Numbered from the stretch's first letter, positions 1 to 6,757 are shown. The stretch is 9,625 nucleotides of DNA from JAUPVL01 sp964512085 (GCA_964512085.1 CAZEIU010000028.1:1-9625); one strand, 5' to 3'. Numbers and translations: made by a program. Notes: generated by a model from the letters alone, not told the origin.

Positions 1-669
1 AGTACTATTGGCTATCATTGCTCTATAAGGTTCTTTGTAGCTAACAGCAATTACCTGATCATGCTCCAATAATACACAATTTGAGTTAGTTCTACTCGCA
101 ATTGTCTGTAGAATTTCAATTTTTTTGTCTACTGAAAGATATTGTGGAATAGAAGTAATAATATCGTTATTTTTTAAAATACTTAAGTACTCTTTTAGAT
201 TAAATACCAATATGTCATCTGATCTTCTCAGGGATGACTGCACTGAAAAATTAATTATTTTATAAGTTTTGTTTGTAAAAACCAAACGATTCAGGTGTGA
301 TTTTAATAAGCCTTCGTACAGCAACTGCCATTTTGAACTCAACTCACTATCCAAACCAATAACACTATAACTAACGTTATTTGAGATTTGTACACAATCA
401 TCGGTATTTAAAAAGGTGCTATTTTTGGCGTTAGACTCTAAGAATAGCTCAACATCGAGTTTGGTAACTAGGTCATTTTTTTCGGCTACTAAAACCGGAT
501 GATGCGAAAAAACATTAACTATTTCATAGAAATCATTAATAATTTTTAAGGCAGAATTTTTTTGTAAAAAAATTGCAATGTTTTTCTGGTATAGTTTGCT
601 AATTGGTCTATTAAATAAAATGTCGTTAAGGTCCACAAAATCTTTTGTGTGGAGTATTGTTTTTTTCAT
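1..669 (-). CDS. Unrecognised protein, 3' end beyond left edge (possibly a divergent ribokinase-fold / NAD(P)HX-dehydratase-like protein)
   Basis: An open frame of 223 codons starts at the ATG at 667-669 (MKKTILHTKD) and reaches position 1 without a stop, so the C-terminus is missing. It starts 18 bases after the stop of the preceding minus-strand gene and looks like the next gene of the xseA-xseB string. No Shine-Dalgarno sequence is visible. No signal peptide or membrane segment is seen; the product looks cytosolic and is rich in Lys, Asn, Ile and Leu. I do not recognise it firmly. Three spaced segments recall the order in the YjeF C-terminal (ADP-dependent NAD(P)H-hydrate dehydratase) family: SYSVIGLD near residues 100-107, DILVFNLKEYLSIL near 152-165, and IASRTNSNCVLLEHDQVIAV near 190-209. 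The Gly-rich signature of that family would lie beyond the window. That resemblance is a weak inference; the existence of a coding frame is much more certain than its function. Confidence 0.7.
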   Translation of the reverse strand, partial: MKKTILHTKDFVDLNDILFNRPISKLYQKNIAIFLQKNSALKIINDFYEIVNVFSHHPVLVAEKNDLVTKLDVELFLESNAKNSTFLNTDDCVQISNNVSYSVIGLDSELSSKWQLLYEGLLKSHLNRLVFTNKTYKIINFSVQSSLRRSDDILVFNLKEYLSILKNNDIITSIPQYLSVDKKIEILQTIASRTNSNCVLLEHDQVIAVSYKEPYRAMIANST

Positions 670-687
670 ATCATTTTTAAAGCTGTT

Positions 688-1083
688 TTATAGTATCGCG
701 AGAATGTTTTTAGGGAGTATTGATAGAAGGTTTTGATACTGGCGTTCACCAGTAACTACAGCAACGGCTTCAAAGTAGGCTTTTACTCGATTATTTACTT
801 CGTTTTCGTCGGTTAAACCTTCAAGCATACTTAATCTGTCTAAAAATGCCCTATGCCGATACTCTCTTTTGGTTCTTTTTATTGTTTCTCTAAATATATT
901 TGGCTTGATGTGCAAGTATTGTGGTGTATAAGCCAAAAAGAGCTTATTTTGATCGTCGGTAAGAGTCATATATAAACATGAAGATATGTCTTTGGCTACT
1001 CTCTCGGCTTCTTCAGAAGAAGTAAGATTGCCAAATTGTTTAACTAGTGCAATAAAATATTCTGGCATAATTATTATTTGCAT
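688..1083 (-). CDS. Small DUF2267-like protein with internal duplication
   Basis: This 131-residue soluble protein has two similar halves. Residues about 10-57 contain a run like FGNLTSSEEAERVAKDI, then LTDDQNKLFLAYTPQYL. Residues about 80-130 contain LEGLTDENEVNNRVKAYF, then TGERQYQNLLSILPKNI. Each half is an acidic helix, a second helix, then a Leu-rich segment ending in a Pro-containing LP/TP motif. This pattern is like DUF2267 proteins, where paired repeats end in a QLP-type motif. The family has no established biochemical role that I can apply here, and the assignment is by pattern only. It lies 31 bases after xseB and 18 bases before the next minus-strand ORF. There is no Shine-Dalgarno sequence; a TATGAT hexamer ends five bases before the ATG, so a leaderless start is possible. 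A second ATG five codons in (residue 6) is an alternative start. Confidence 0.75.
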   Translation of the reverse strand: MQIIIMPEYFIALVKQFGNLTSSEEAERVAKDISSCLYMTLTDDQNKLFLAYTPQYLHIKPNIFRETIKRTKREYRHRAFLDRLSMLEGLTDENEVNNRVKAYFEAVAVVTGERQYQNLLSILPKNILAIL

Positions 1084-1088
1084 ATTGT

Positions 1089-1094
1089 ATCATA
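1089..1094 (-). promoter_or_regulatory. Possible -10 element (TATGAT) directly before the DUF2267-like gene
   Basis: On the minus strand TATGAT is followed by ACAAT and then the ATG at 1083. The five-base gap would place a transcription start at or almost at the start codon. No good -35 is seen at 16-18 bases; a TCGACA lies only 12 bases upstream. In this AT-rich sequence a chance match is quite possible. Confidence 0.25.
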
Positions 1095-1114
1095 ATATTA
1101 AACTTTTGTCGATA

Positions 1115-1327
1115 TTATATTTTGTAGTCTAGTTTTATTTTTTCAACTTTATTTTGAGCGTTAGTCAAATACTCTTTTATTTGCTGTGCTAGCTCGCTAC
1201 CCCTCTCAAATTTTTCGATAGCCACATCAATACTAACATCGCTATTTTCAAGATAATCTACTATTTGATTTAGCTCTTCAATAGCTTTCGTGTAGTTAAA
1301 AGTTTTATTATTTTTTACTTTGCTCAT
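1115..1327 (-). CDS. xseB: Exodeoxyribonuclease VII small subunit
   Basis: XseB is the small subunit of exonuclease VII; several copies bind each XseA and are required for its single-strand DNA exonuclease activity in the cytoplasm. The 70-residue product has the family pattern across residues 11-65: FNYTKAIEELNQIVDYLEN, then a short acidic turn (SDVSID), then AIEKFERGSELAQQI and a final basic helix. It forms a two-helix hairpin and has the usual family length. The start is supported by GAGGA at 1336-1340, eight bases before the ATG. The gene overlaps the 3' end of xseA by 20 bases, so its ribosome binding site lies inside xseA. That is the standard arrangement for translational coupling of the two subunits. 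Confidence 0.95.
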   Translation of the reverse strand: MSKVKNNKTFNYTKAIEELNQIVDYLENSDVSIDVAIEKFERGSELAQQIKEYLTNAQNKVEKIKLDYKI

Positions 1328-2504
1328 TAGTAATTTCCTCGACTTTGGCTTTTATGTAGCCTTTATTTAATTGTATCACGACGTTTTGTCCAACACTGAG
1401 TTCATCAGCTTGTTTTATAGTTTTAGAATGAGCCCTAACGATAGCATAACCACGTGCCAATATGGAGTGCGGGTCTAGAGTTTCAAGCTTGTTAGATAGC
1501 ACCGCAACTTTTGATTGATTAGCTTGAATATGCATATTACTTGCACTTAGTAGTCTATTTTGTATATTGTTAATGTTTTGTATTTTTTGGTCACAATACA
1601 AAGCAACGATATGGCTAAATTTATCTATTTTTGATAAACCAGATTGCACACAGTAAATTAAATTACGATAAACAGCATCCATGGCCAGATCTATATTATT
1701 TATAAACTCTTGTTTGTCTGGTACGAGTATTCTAGCGGCATCGGTTGGTGTAGCGGCTCGGACATCGGCAACTAGGTCAACTAGCGTAATATCATCTTCA
1801 TGACCTATGCCTGCAAGTGTAGGCACTTTACTAGCATAGACACTTCTTACTAATTGTTCATCATTAAAAGCTTGCAAGTCCTCTGGACTACCGCCGCCTC
1901 TAATAATAACTATGCAATCATATTTAGACCGACTATCATTAACTTGATCGATAGCCGAAGCAATCTGACTCGCCGCAGCCTCACCTTGTACCTGAACATT
2001 AATATGGTCTATCTCTACACCACCCCATCTAATATTTAAAACCGAAACAAAATCATTATAAGCTGCTGCAGTTGATGAAGTTATTAAGGCAATTTTAGAA
2101 ACAAATTGTGGAAGAGGTCTTTTGCGCTCATTCAAAAACAGCCCTTCATGCTCGAGCTTTTGTTTTAAAAGATCAAAAGCTTTTTTTACACTGCCTTCAC
2201 CACTTAGCTCATAAGCCCTGATCGTAAGGGAGAACTTTCCCCAATTTGTTAACTTGGGGCTACAATACACTCTCAACATCATACCGTCTTCAATAGGTGT
2301 TGTGAGTTGGTAAATAGACATAAAACAATTAATCACCGAGTCTTTGTCTTTAAGATCAAAAAACACCCACTTGTTTTGGTTGATCTTAAAATTCGCAACT
2401 TCGGCTTCGACGATAATTTCTGGGTATGATGCTGTAAGCGTTTGGTTTAAAACGCTATTTAGTTCTGTAACAGTATATATTATCGGTGTATACATTGTAT
2501 TCAT
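1308..2504 (-). CDS. xseA: Exodeoxyribonuclease VII large subunit
   Basis: XseA is the catalytic subunit of exonuclease VII, which degrades single-stranded DNA from both ends to short oligonucleotides and acts in mismatch repair and damage processing. The 398-residue protein has the expected order. An N-terminal OB-fold (about 8-102) includes EAEVANFKINQNKWVFFDLK. The nuclease core (about 125-265) has ALITSSTAAAYNDF, VQVQGEAAASQI, the glycine-rich IIRGGGSPEDLQAFNDE (200-216) and GIGHEDDITLVDLVADVRAATP (232-253). A helical/coiled region (265-340) leads to a C-terminal tail with LDPHSILARGYAIV (343-356). The length is slightly short of the usual 400-450. Its ATG overlaps the TGA stop of the upstream membrane-protein gene by four bases (ATGA), and no strong Shine-Dalgarno sequence is seen, so re-initiation from the upstream gene is likely. 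The ATG at codon 4 is an alternative start. Confidence 0.96.
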   Translation of the reverse strand: MNTMYTPIIYTVTELNSVLNQTLTASYPEIIVEAEVANFKINQNKWVFFDLKDKDSVINCFMSIYQLTTPIEDGMMLRVYCSPKLTNWGKFSLTIRAYELSGEGSVKKAFDLLKQKLEHEGLFLNERKRPLPQFVSKIALITSSTAAAYNDFVSVLNIRWGGVEIDHINVQVQGEAAASQIASAIDQVNDSRSKYDCIVIIRGGGSPEDLQAFNDEQLVRSVYASKVPTLAGIGHEDDITLVDLVADVRAATPTDAARILVPDKQEFINNIDLAMDAVYRNLIYCVQSGLSKIDKFSHIVALYCDQKIQNINNIQNRLLSASNMHIQANQSKVAVLSNKLETLDPHSILARGYAIVRAHSKTIKQADELSVGQNVVIQLNKGYIKAKVEEITNEQSKK

Positions 2505-3499
2505 TTTTCATCTAACAATGTGCGCTTGTAGAATAATAATCCGACAGGGATAAATAACCAGAGGGCAATTACTCTATAAAATATCGTAACAGCAAAGGCG
2601 GTATCAAATGGCACACCAAGACCTACAAATGTAGCAACCATTCCGGCCTCATACACTCCTATGCCAGCAGTAACTACAGCTACTAGTGAAGTAATAAGTG
2701 CAATAATATAGCCAGCTATAACTATGCCTGGATTAATCACCTGCCCGAATGCAAGAAATATTAAATAAATGGTGGCTGTATCCCAAACTATCATTAAGGC
2801 GGCGTACAAAAAAGGTTTTCTTAGTTTGTCGTGATTATTTTTTAAAAACACCACCGATTCTCTAATTTGAGAGAGAAAGTTTTTAATTCTTTTTCTTCCA
2901 AATATTCTCTTCTTTATCAACTTTAAAATGGCATTGATTGGCTTAAAGGCAATGAGAGTCATATTTTCGGTAATTTTAGGACTAAATATAAAGATAACTC
3001 CTGCAATGGCAACAGCAAGCAAAATAAACAATACCAATACGATTACTCGGCTACTTATTCTTATGACTTGATTGGACAGCAGCAGTAATACAAAAGCCAA
3101 GATAAGAAACAAAACGTAGGCAAAAAAGCTTAATAAGTACCAACACAATTGAGCTAATGTAGTATTGGTACTATCTATTTTGGGGTACAATACTTTTCTC
3201 ATATAGCCCAGACCCGATATGCCACCAGACGGAAAAACAATATTAATGAAATTCATCGTGATAGTAGCCTCGGTGAGCTTACCAAATGGCACTTCTTGCT
3301 TAAAAACAGCAAAAAAATGCTGAAAGTACTTAGCGTTAGATCGATAATATAAATAGCGTAGCGGCAATGCAAAAATTAATACCCACCAATGAACTTGTTT
3401 TAAAAGTGAACCAAACGATTGAACTTGATTGTATTGTGTGTAGGCCAAAACCACAATTACAACCAGAGCTAAGAAAAATAAGAAATGACGTAATTTCAT
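2501..3499 (-). CDS. Lysylphosphatidylglycerol-synthase-TM / UPF0104 family membrane protein
   Basis: This 332-residue integral membrane protein has hydrophobic segments near 5-22, 36-52, 116-142, 152-172, 229-251, 257-280 and 301-326. Two Gly/Pro-rich conserved segments are typical of the family: TMNFINIVFPSGGISGLGYM (81-100) and AGIGVYEAGMVATFVGLGVP (278-297), the latter followed by FYRVIALWLFIPVGLLFY. A basic cytoplasmic loop lies near 190-226. Members form the transmembrane half of MprF-type lipid aminoacylases and flippases; many, like this one, stand alone without the soluble aminoacyl-transferase domain, and their exact substrate is usually unknown. Moving or modifying a membrane lipid or glycolipid is inference. 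It is the first gene of the minus-strand string, and its TGA stop overlaps the xseA start by four bases. The use of TGA here shows UGA is a stop in this genome. No Shine-Dalgarno sequence is present; TACAAT lies eight bases before the ATG. Confidence 0.88.
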   Translation of the reverse strand: MKLRHFLFFLALVVIVVLAYTQYNQVQSFGSLLKQVHWWVLIFALPLRYLYYRSNAKYFQHFFAVFKQEVPFGKLTEATITMNFINIVFPSGGISGLGYMRKVLYPKIDSTNTTLAQLCWYLLSFFAYVLFLILAFVLLLLSNQVIRISSRVIVLVLFILLAVAIAGVIFIFSPKITENMTLIAFKPINAILKLIKKRIFGRKRIKNFLSQIRESVVFLKNNHDKLRKPFLYAALMIVWDTATIYLIFLAFGQVINPGIVIAGYIIALITSLVAVVTAGIGVYEAGMVATFVGLGVPFDTAFAVTIFYRVIALWLFIPVGLLFYKRTLLDEK

Positions 3500-3507
3500 A
3501 TATGGTT

Positions 3508-3513
3508 ATTGTA
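3508..3513 (-). promoter_or_regulatory. Candidate -10 element (TACAAT) for the UPF0104-xseA-xseB string
   Basis: On the minus strand TACAAT is followed by eight bases (AACCATAT) and then the ATG at 3499. That spacing puts the expected transcription start within about two bases of the start codon, matching the absence of a Shine-Dalgarno sequence. No convincing -35 is visible. It lies in the 58-base gap between divergent genes, where a promoter for this direction must exist unless transcription enters from elsewhere. Confidence 0.45.
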
Positions 3514-3527
3514 GCATTTTTTATGCT
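3513..3527. repeat. Short dyad AGCAT-TTTTT-ATGCT between divergent genes
   Basis: Perfect 5-base inverted arms flank a 5-base T run. The dyad touches the minus-strand -10 candidate and lies where the -35 region of the plus-strand gene would be (about 3523-3528). It could be an operator or a small hairpin, but arms of five bases in AT-rich DNA can arise by chance. Confidence 0.3.
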
Positions 3528-3545
3528 CAACAGAAGAATTTAAGA

Positions 3546-3551
3546 TATACT
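3546..3551 (+). promoter_or_regulatory. Candidate -10 element (TATACT) for the methyltransferase-rpmA pair
   Basis: TATACT is followed by six bases (GTTAAG) and the ATG at 3558. This is the spacing expected when transcription begins at the start codon. No Shine-Dalgarno sequence precedes that ATG. The -35 position carries no clear match. Confidence 0.45.
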
Positions 3552-3557
3552 GTTAAG

Positions 3558-4685
3558 ATGACTTATCTAGCCATTACAGGTCAAAAAAATTTAGCTCTAG
3601 CCGAGCTAGAGACCAGGTTTACTAATATCTCTGATATTGGTGATGCCATCGTTATTAATACAGATAAAAAAATAGATATTAATAATTTTGGCTCAATAAT
3701 TAAACTTGCTGTTCAAATAGAGATAAAAAGTAGCAATTTGAGTGAAGATATTGCTAACATTATAGAGTCTAAGTATTCTAAAAATTCATTATCATCTATA
3801 GATTTTGCTATTAGTAATTACACAAAAACTAAATTAATACATATTGAAAGTGAAGTAAAAAAAATACTTCAATCAAGAGGTATTAAGTCGCGATTCGTAA
3901 GAACAAACGGTAAACCACTTAATGCGGCCTCAGTAATATATAACAATCTTGTAAAAAAAGGTGTAGAAATCATTATTTGTGGTAATAGTAATAATCTTAA
4001 TTTGGCTGAAACTATTGCTGTGCAAGATATTAACTCCTATACCAAAAGAGATATGGATCGCCCCAGAAAAGATTTAAAAGTCGGCATGTTCCCTCCTAAG
4101 CTTGCACAAATAGTCATTAACTTGGCTTCACCTAATCAAAATGAAATTATTTTTGATCCATTTTGCGGTAGTGGCGTAATCCTGCAAGAAGGCTTATTGC
4201 AGGATTACAACGTGCTTGGATCAGATATAGAAGACGATATGGTATACAATTCTCAAAAAAATTTAGAGTGGCTTATGACACAATACGACATTGACTCTAA
4301 TTTCACTCTAAAAACCCAAGACGCCAAAAATATTAAAAATTATCCTAGCTCACCATACGTAATCTGTACAGAAGGTTTTTTAGGTAAAGTATTTAAAGAA
4401 TTACCCTCAAAAGCCGAAATTGATAGTGTTTCAGCCGATTTAAAACAGATCTATATTGATTTTTTCAAAGGCTTAAAAAAACTAAATAATCAGCCAAAAA
4501 CCATATCTATCACCCTGCCCTGCTGGAGACAAAAAAATTCTGTAATTAACTTAAATATTGTTGACCAAATACTAAAACTAGGCTATACTATTAAACAGTT
4601 AAAAACTGTCGACAGCACAGGATTAATCTACCTTAGAGAAAATCAAATAGTCGGACGACAGTTGTTAGTATTTAAGCCAATTTAA
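3558..4685 (+). CDS. Trm11/TrmG10-like RNA (guanine-N2) methyltransferase family protein
   Basis: The likely role is SAM-dependent RNA methylation. The 375-residue protein begins with YLAITGQKNLALAELETRF, the kind of N-terminus seen in Trm11/Trm-G10 enzymes. A poorly conserved RNA-binding region (THUMP-like position) follows, to about 160. Next come the linker DRPRKDLKVGMFPPKLAQIV (167-186) and a Rossmann methyltransferase domain. Motif I is DPFCGSGVILQEG (200-212) for SAM binding, an acidic motif GSDIE (221-225) follows the next strand, and QDA sits at 254-256. The motif IV position reads CTEGFLG (270-276) instead of the canonical D/N-P-P-Y. The C-terminus LIYLRENQIVGRQLLVF is also family-typical. 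The changed motif IV makes the exact base and position methylated uncertain. rpmA follows after nine bases, so the two are probably co-transcribed from a promoter just upstream of this gene. Confidence 0.82.
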   Translation: MTYLAITGQKNLALAELETRFTNISDIGDAIVINTDKKIDINNFGSIIKLAVQIEIKSSNLSEDIANIIESKYSKNSLSSIDFAISNYTKTKLIHIESEVKKILQSRGIKSRFVRTNGKPLNAASVIYNNLVKKGVEIIICGNSNNLNLAETIAVQDINSYTKRDMDRPRKDLKVGMFPPKLAQIVINLASPNQNEIIFDPFCGSGVILQEGLLQDYNVLGSDIEDDMVYNSQKNLEWLMTQYDIDSNFTLKTQDAKNIKNYPSSPYVICTEGFLGKVFKELPSKAEIDSVSADLKQIYIDFFKGLKKLNNQPKTISITLPCWRQKNSVINLNIVDQILKLGYTIKQLKTVDSTGLIYLRENQIVGRQLLVFKPI

Positions 4686-4694
4686 TGAGGAAAG

Positions 4695-4973
4695 ATGTCA
4701 AAAACTAAAGCCGGCGGTTCATCAAAAAACGGTCGCGATTCAAAATCAAAAAGACTTGGAGTTAAATTATTTGCTGGTCAAGAAGTAAAGCCGGGCGATA
4801 TTTTAATACGTCAAAGAGGTAGTAAATATGAAGCCGGTAACGGAGTAGGTGTAGGTAAAGACTATACAATATTTGCAATCAATGAAGGCGTAGTTAAATT
4901 TAGTCAAATTCGAAAAACTAACTATGCTGGTTCTAAAATGCGAAAAACTGTTGTTAGCATTGCCAACGATTAG
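4695..4973 (+). CDS. rpmA: Large ribosomal subunit protein bL27
   Basis: bL27 sits at the peptidyl-transferase centre, where its flexible N-terminus reaches the tRNA acceptor ends. The 92-residue product carries the family signature: KAGGSSKNGRDSKSKRLGVK (5-24), then FAGQEVKPGDILIRQRGSKY (26-45) and AGNGVGVGKDYTIFA (47-61). The N-terminus begins directly with MSKTKAGG and has no Firmicutes-style cleavable extension. The C-terminal strand and tail (about 65-92) are Lys/Arg-rich. GAGGA at 4687-4691 gives a Shine-Dalgarno match, although close to the ATG. It follows the methyltransferase gene by nine bases and is not next to rplU, its usual partner. Its TAG stop lies eight bases from the convergent pyrG stop. 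Confidence 0.97.
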   Translation: MSKTKAGGSSKNGRDSKSKRLGVKLFAGQEVKPGDILIRQRGSKYEAGNGVGVGKDYTIFAINEGVVKFSQIRKTNYAGSKMRKTVVSIAND

Positions 4974-4994
4974 CTAGCGATTTAAGCTATTTTA
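4971..4994. terminator. Weak possible terminator hairpin between convergent rpmA and pyrG
   Basis: TAGCT at 4971-4975 and AGCTA at 4985-4989 can pair across a 9-base loop, followed on the plus strand by TTTTAA. The stem is only five base pairs and overlaps both gene ends. The two genes converge with an 8-base gap, so some termination signal is expected nearby, but this one is poor. Confidence 0.2.
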
Positions 4995-6637
4995 ATAGAA
5001 TTAACTTTTGTACTTTTGAGCATTTCTAAGCTCTTTTTTTTGTTTAATGATGCTGCTATAAAATCTCTAAATAATGGGTGCGGATGATTGGGTCTTGATT
5101 TAAATTCGGGGTGAAACTGACTCGCCACAAAAAAAGGATGATCTTTGAGTTCGATTATTTCTACAAGTTTCTCATCTGGGCTTAATCCGCTGAGTACTAG
5201 TCCGTTTTGGGTAAGCACATCCCTATAGTCATTATTAAATTCGTATCGATGCCTGTGCCTCTCTACAATAGTCGAGGCACCATAAGCCAAATAAGCTCGG
5301 GAGTTCTTATTGAGTACGCATTTGTAGTCTCCAAGTCGCATACTACCTCCCAACTGAACGCCAATCTGATTAGACATAATATGAATTACGGGGTTAGCAG
5401 TATCCTTGCTAAACTCAGCCGAGGATACGTCCTTGGTTTTTAAAACGTGTCGCGCAAACTCGATAACCGCTATTTGCATTCCTAAGCACAATCCAAGGTA
5501 AGGTATATTGTTTTCTCTAGCAAATCGCGCAGCGGCTATTTTACCCTCTACCCCACGCACACCAAAACCACCAGGCACCACTATCCCATCAAGATTGCTT
5601 AGAGATTCGCTCAGGTCTTCAGATTTTTCAGCGTCTATCCAGTGAATATTTACTTTTACGTTGTGATACCAGCCCGCAGCCCGCAAAGCCTCAAAGACAC
5701 TCATATAAGTGTCTTCATGGCTCAAATACTTTGCCACAATACCAATTTCGAGTTCTTTTTTCTCACTTTTTATTTTATCTACCATTTGGCTCCAAGCTTT
5801 TAGATCAGCTTTTTTCTTTCCGAGTTTAAGTTTTTTGGTAATATAATCACCGATACCACTATCTTCCATTCTTAATGGAACCTCGTAAACAGTTTCGGCG
5901 GTTGGTAGACCAACAATGGCGTCTTTTTCGACATCACAATACAGACTCATTTTTTCGAGAGCATCAGCATTGATTTGATGGTCAGTTCTTACAAAAAGCA
6001 CATCTGGTTGTATACCAGCCTCCCTCAAATCTCTTACACTATTTTGGGCCGGTTTGGTTTTTACTTCTTTACTAGCTTGCAAATAAGGTAAGAATACTAG
6101 ATGTGCATAGACTACATTCTCTTCTCCTACTTTACGTTTCATTTGTCTTATTGCTTCTATAAAAGCCATGGCTTCATAATCACCAACCGTACCACCAATT
6201 TCAACTATGTGAATGTCCGCTCCTCTGCCAGCTTGTAAAATTCTTTTTTGTATCTCGGCGGTAACATGTGGTATTATCTGAACCGTCTTACCTAAATACT
6301 TGCCTTTTCGTTCATTGTCTATTACCTGCGAAAATATTTGACCAGATATAACTGAGCTATCTTTGCTCAGTTCTCTATCAATAAATCTCTCATAATGTCC
6401 AAGATCTAGGTCGGTTTCGGCGCCATCATGCGTTACAAAAACCTCGCCGTGTTCAGCTGGGTTAAGAGTGCCGGCATCGGTATTAAGGTAAGGATCGCAC
6501 TTTTGCATATTTACCAAAAAGCCTCGGGCTTTAAGAATTCTGCCGAGGCTTGCAGCGGTGATACCTTTACCGAGTCCTGATACGACTCCACCGGTTACAA
6601 AAATATATTTAGTCTTACGATTTGTTTTCGTTTTCAT
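4982..6637 (-). CDS. pyrG: CTP synthase (glutamine-hydrolysing)
   Basis: CTP synthase makes CTP from UTP, ATP and glutamine in the cytosol, the last step of de novo pyrimidine nucleotide synthesis. The 551-residue product (from ATG at 6637) has an N-terminal synthetase domain with the nucleotide loop VTGGVVSGLGKG (about 14-25), the conserved segment DPYLNTDAGTLNPAEHGEVF (48-67), DGAETDLDLGHYERF and EIGGTVGDYE. The C-terminal class I glutamine amidotransferase domain (about 297-530) has VPGGFGVRG, the nucleophile Cys384 in LGLCLGMQ, and the His509/Glu511 pair in QFHPEF. The ERHRHRYEFN motif is present. Length matches the family's usual 530-560. The frame also allows a TTG start at 6643, but GAGGGGA at 6646-6652 is eight bases from the ATG and only two from the TTG, so ATG is preferred. 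It has its own promoter candidate and is probably transcribed alone. Confidence 0.98.
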   Translation of the reverse strand: MKTKTNRKTKYIFVTGGVVSGLGKGITAASLGRILKARGFLVNMQKCDPYLNTDAGTLNPAEHGEVFVTHDGAETDLDLGHYERFIDRELSKDSSVISGQIFSQVIDNERKGKYLGKTVQIIPHVTAEIQKRILQAGRGADIHIVEIGGTVGDYEAMAFIEAIRQMKRKVGEENVVYAHLVFLPYLQASKEVKTKPAQNSVRDLREAGIQPDVLFVRTDHQINADALEKMSLYCDVEKDAIVGLPTAETVYEVPLRMEDSGIGDYITKKLKLGKKKADLKAWSQMVDKIKSEKKELEIGIVAKYLSHEDTYMSVFEALRAAGWYHNVKVNIHWIDAEKSEDLSESLSNLDGIVVPGGFGVRGVEGKIAAARFARENNIPYLGLCLGMQIAVIEFARHVLKTKDVSSAEFSKDTANPVIHIMSNQIGVQLGGSMRLGDYKCVLNKNSRAYLAYGASTIVERHRHRYEFNNDYRDVLTQNGLVLSGLSPDEKLVEIIELKDHPFFVASQFHPEFKSRPNHPHPLFRDFIAASLNKKKSLEMLKSTKVNSIKIA

Positions 6638-6645
6638 ATTCAAAT

Positions 6646-6652
6646 TCCCCTC
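6646..6652 (-). promoter_or_regulatory. Shine-Dalgarno sequence deciding the pyrG start
   Basis: GAGGGGA on the minus strand is the strongest ribosome binding site in the window. It is eight bases from the ATG at 6637 and two bases from the in-frame TTG at 6643, so it supports the ATG. Confidence 0.8.
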
Positions 6653-6664
6653 ACTTATGTATTA

Positions 6665-6694
6665 ATCATACTGCTTAAGTCACAAGCCAAGCAA
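6665..6694 (-). promoter_or_regulatory. Candidate pyrG promoter (TTGCTT - 18 - TATGAT)
   Basis: On the minus strand TTGCTT (6689-6694) and TATGAT (6665-6670) are separated by 18 bases. A start about seven bases downstream would give a leader of roughly 20 bases that contains the GAGGGGA ribosome binding site. It lies in the 114-base gap between the envelope module and pyrG, the longest intergenic stretch of the window. No C-run/attenuator of the kind known for Gram-positive pyrG leaders was seen. Confidence 0.5.
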
Positions 6695-6757
6695 TAGTTT
6701 TTTTACCACAATATGACAAATTCATTGTAATTGGTCTCATTCTAGCTGCTCAAGCAC

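Noticed and set aside
1854..2553. Two plus-strand ORFs (1854-2039 and 2344-2553) opposite xseA
   Set aside because: Both lie antisense to conserved exonuclease VII sequence and show no recognisable protein features.
3336..3530. 64-codon minus-strand ORF overlapping the 5' end of the UPF0104 gene in another frame
   Set aside because: It overlaps the signal-anchor-like N-terminus of a well-supported membrane protein and has no family features or ribosome binding site.
5207..5443. 78-codon plus-strand ORF inside pyrG
   Set aside because: Antisense to the highly conserved amidotransferase domain of CTP synthase; a shadow.
6638..6643. TTG start for pyrG two codons before the ATG
   Set aside because: The Shine-Dalgarno sequence would be only two bases from the TTG but eight from the ATG, so the ATG fits better.
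6708..6757. Possible terminator after the 166-aa gene, an imperfect inverted repeat (ACAAT...ATTGT) beside a 7-base homopolymer
   Set aside because: In the direction of transcription the homopolymer is A, not T, the stem is weak and interrupted, so it does not have terminator form.
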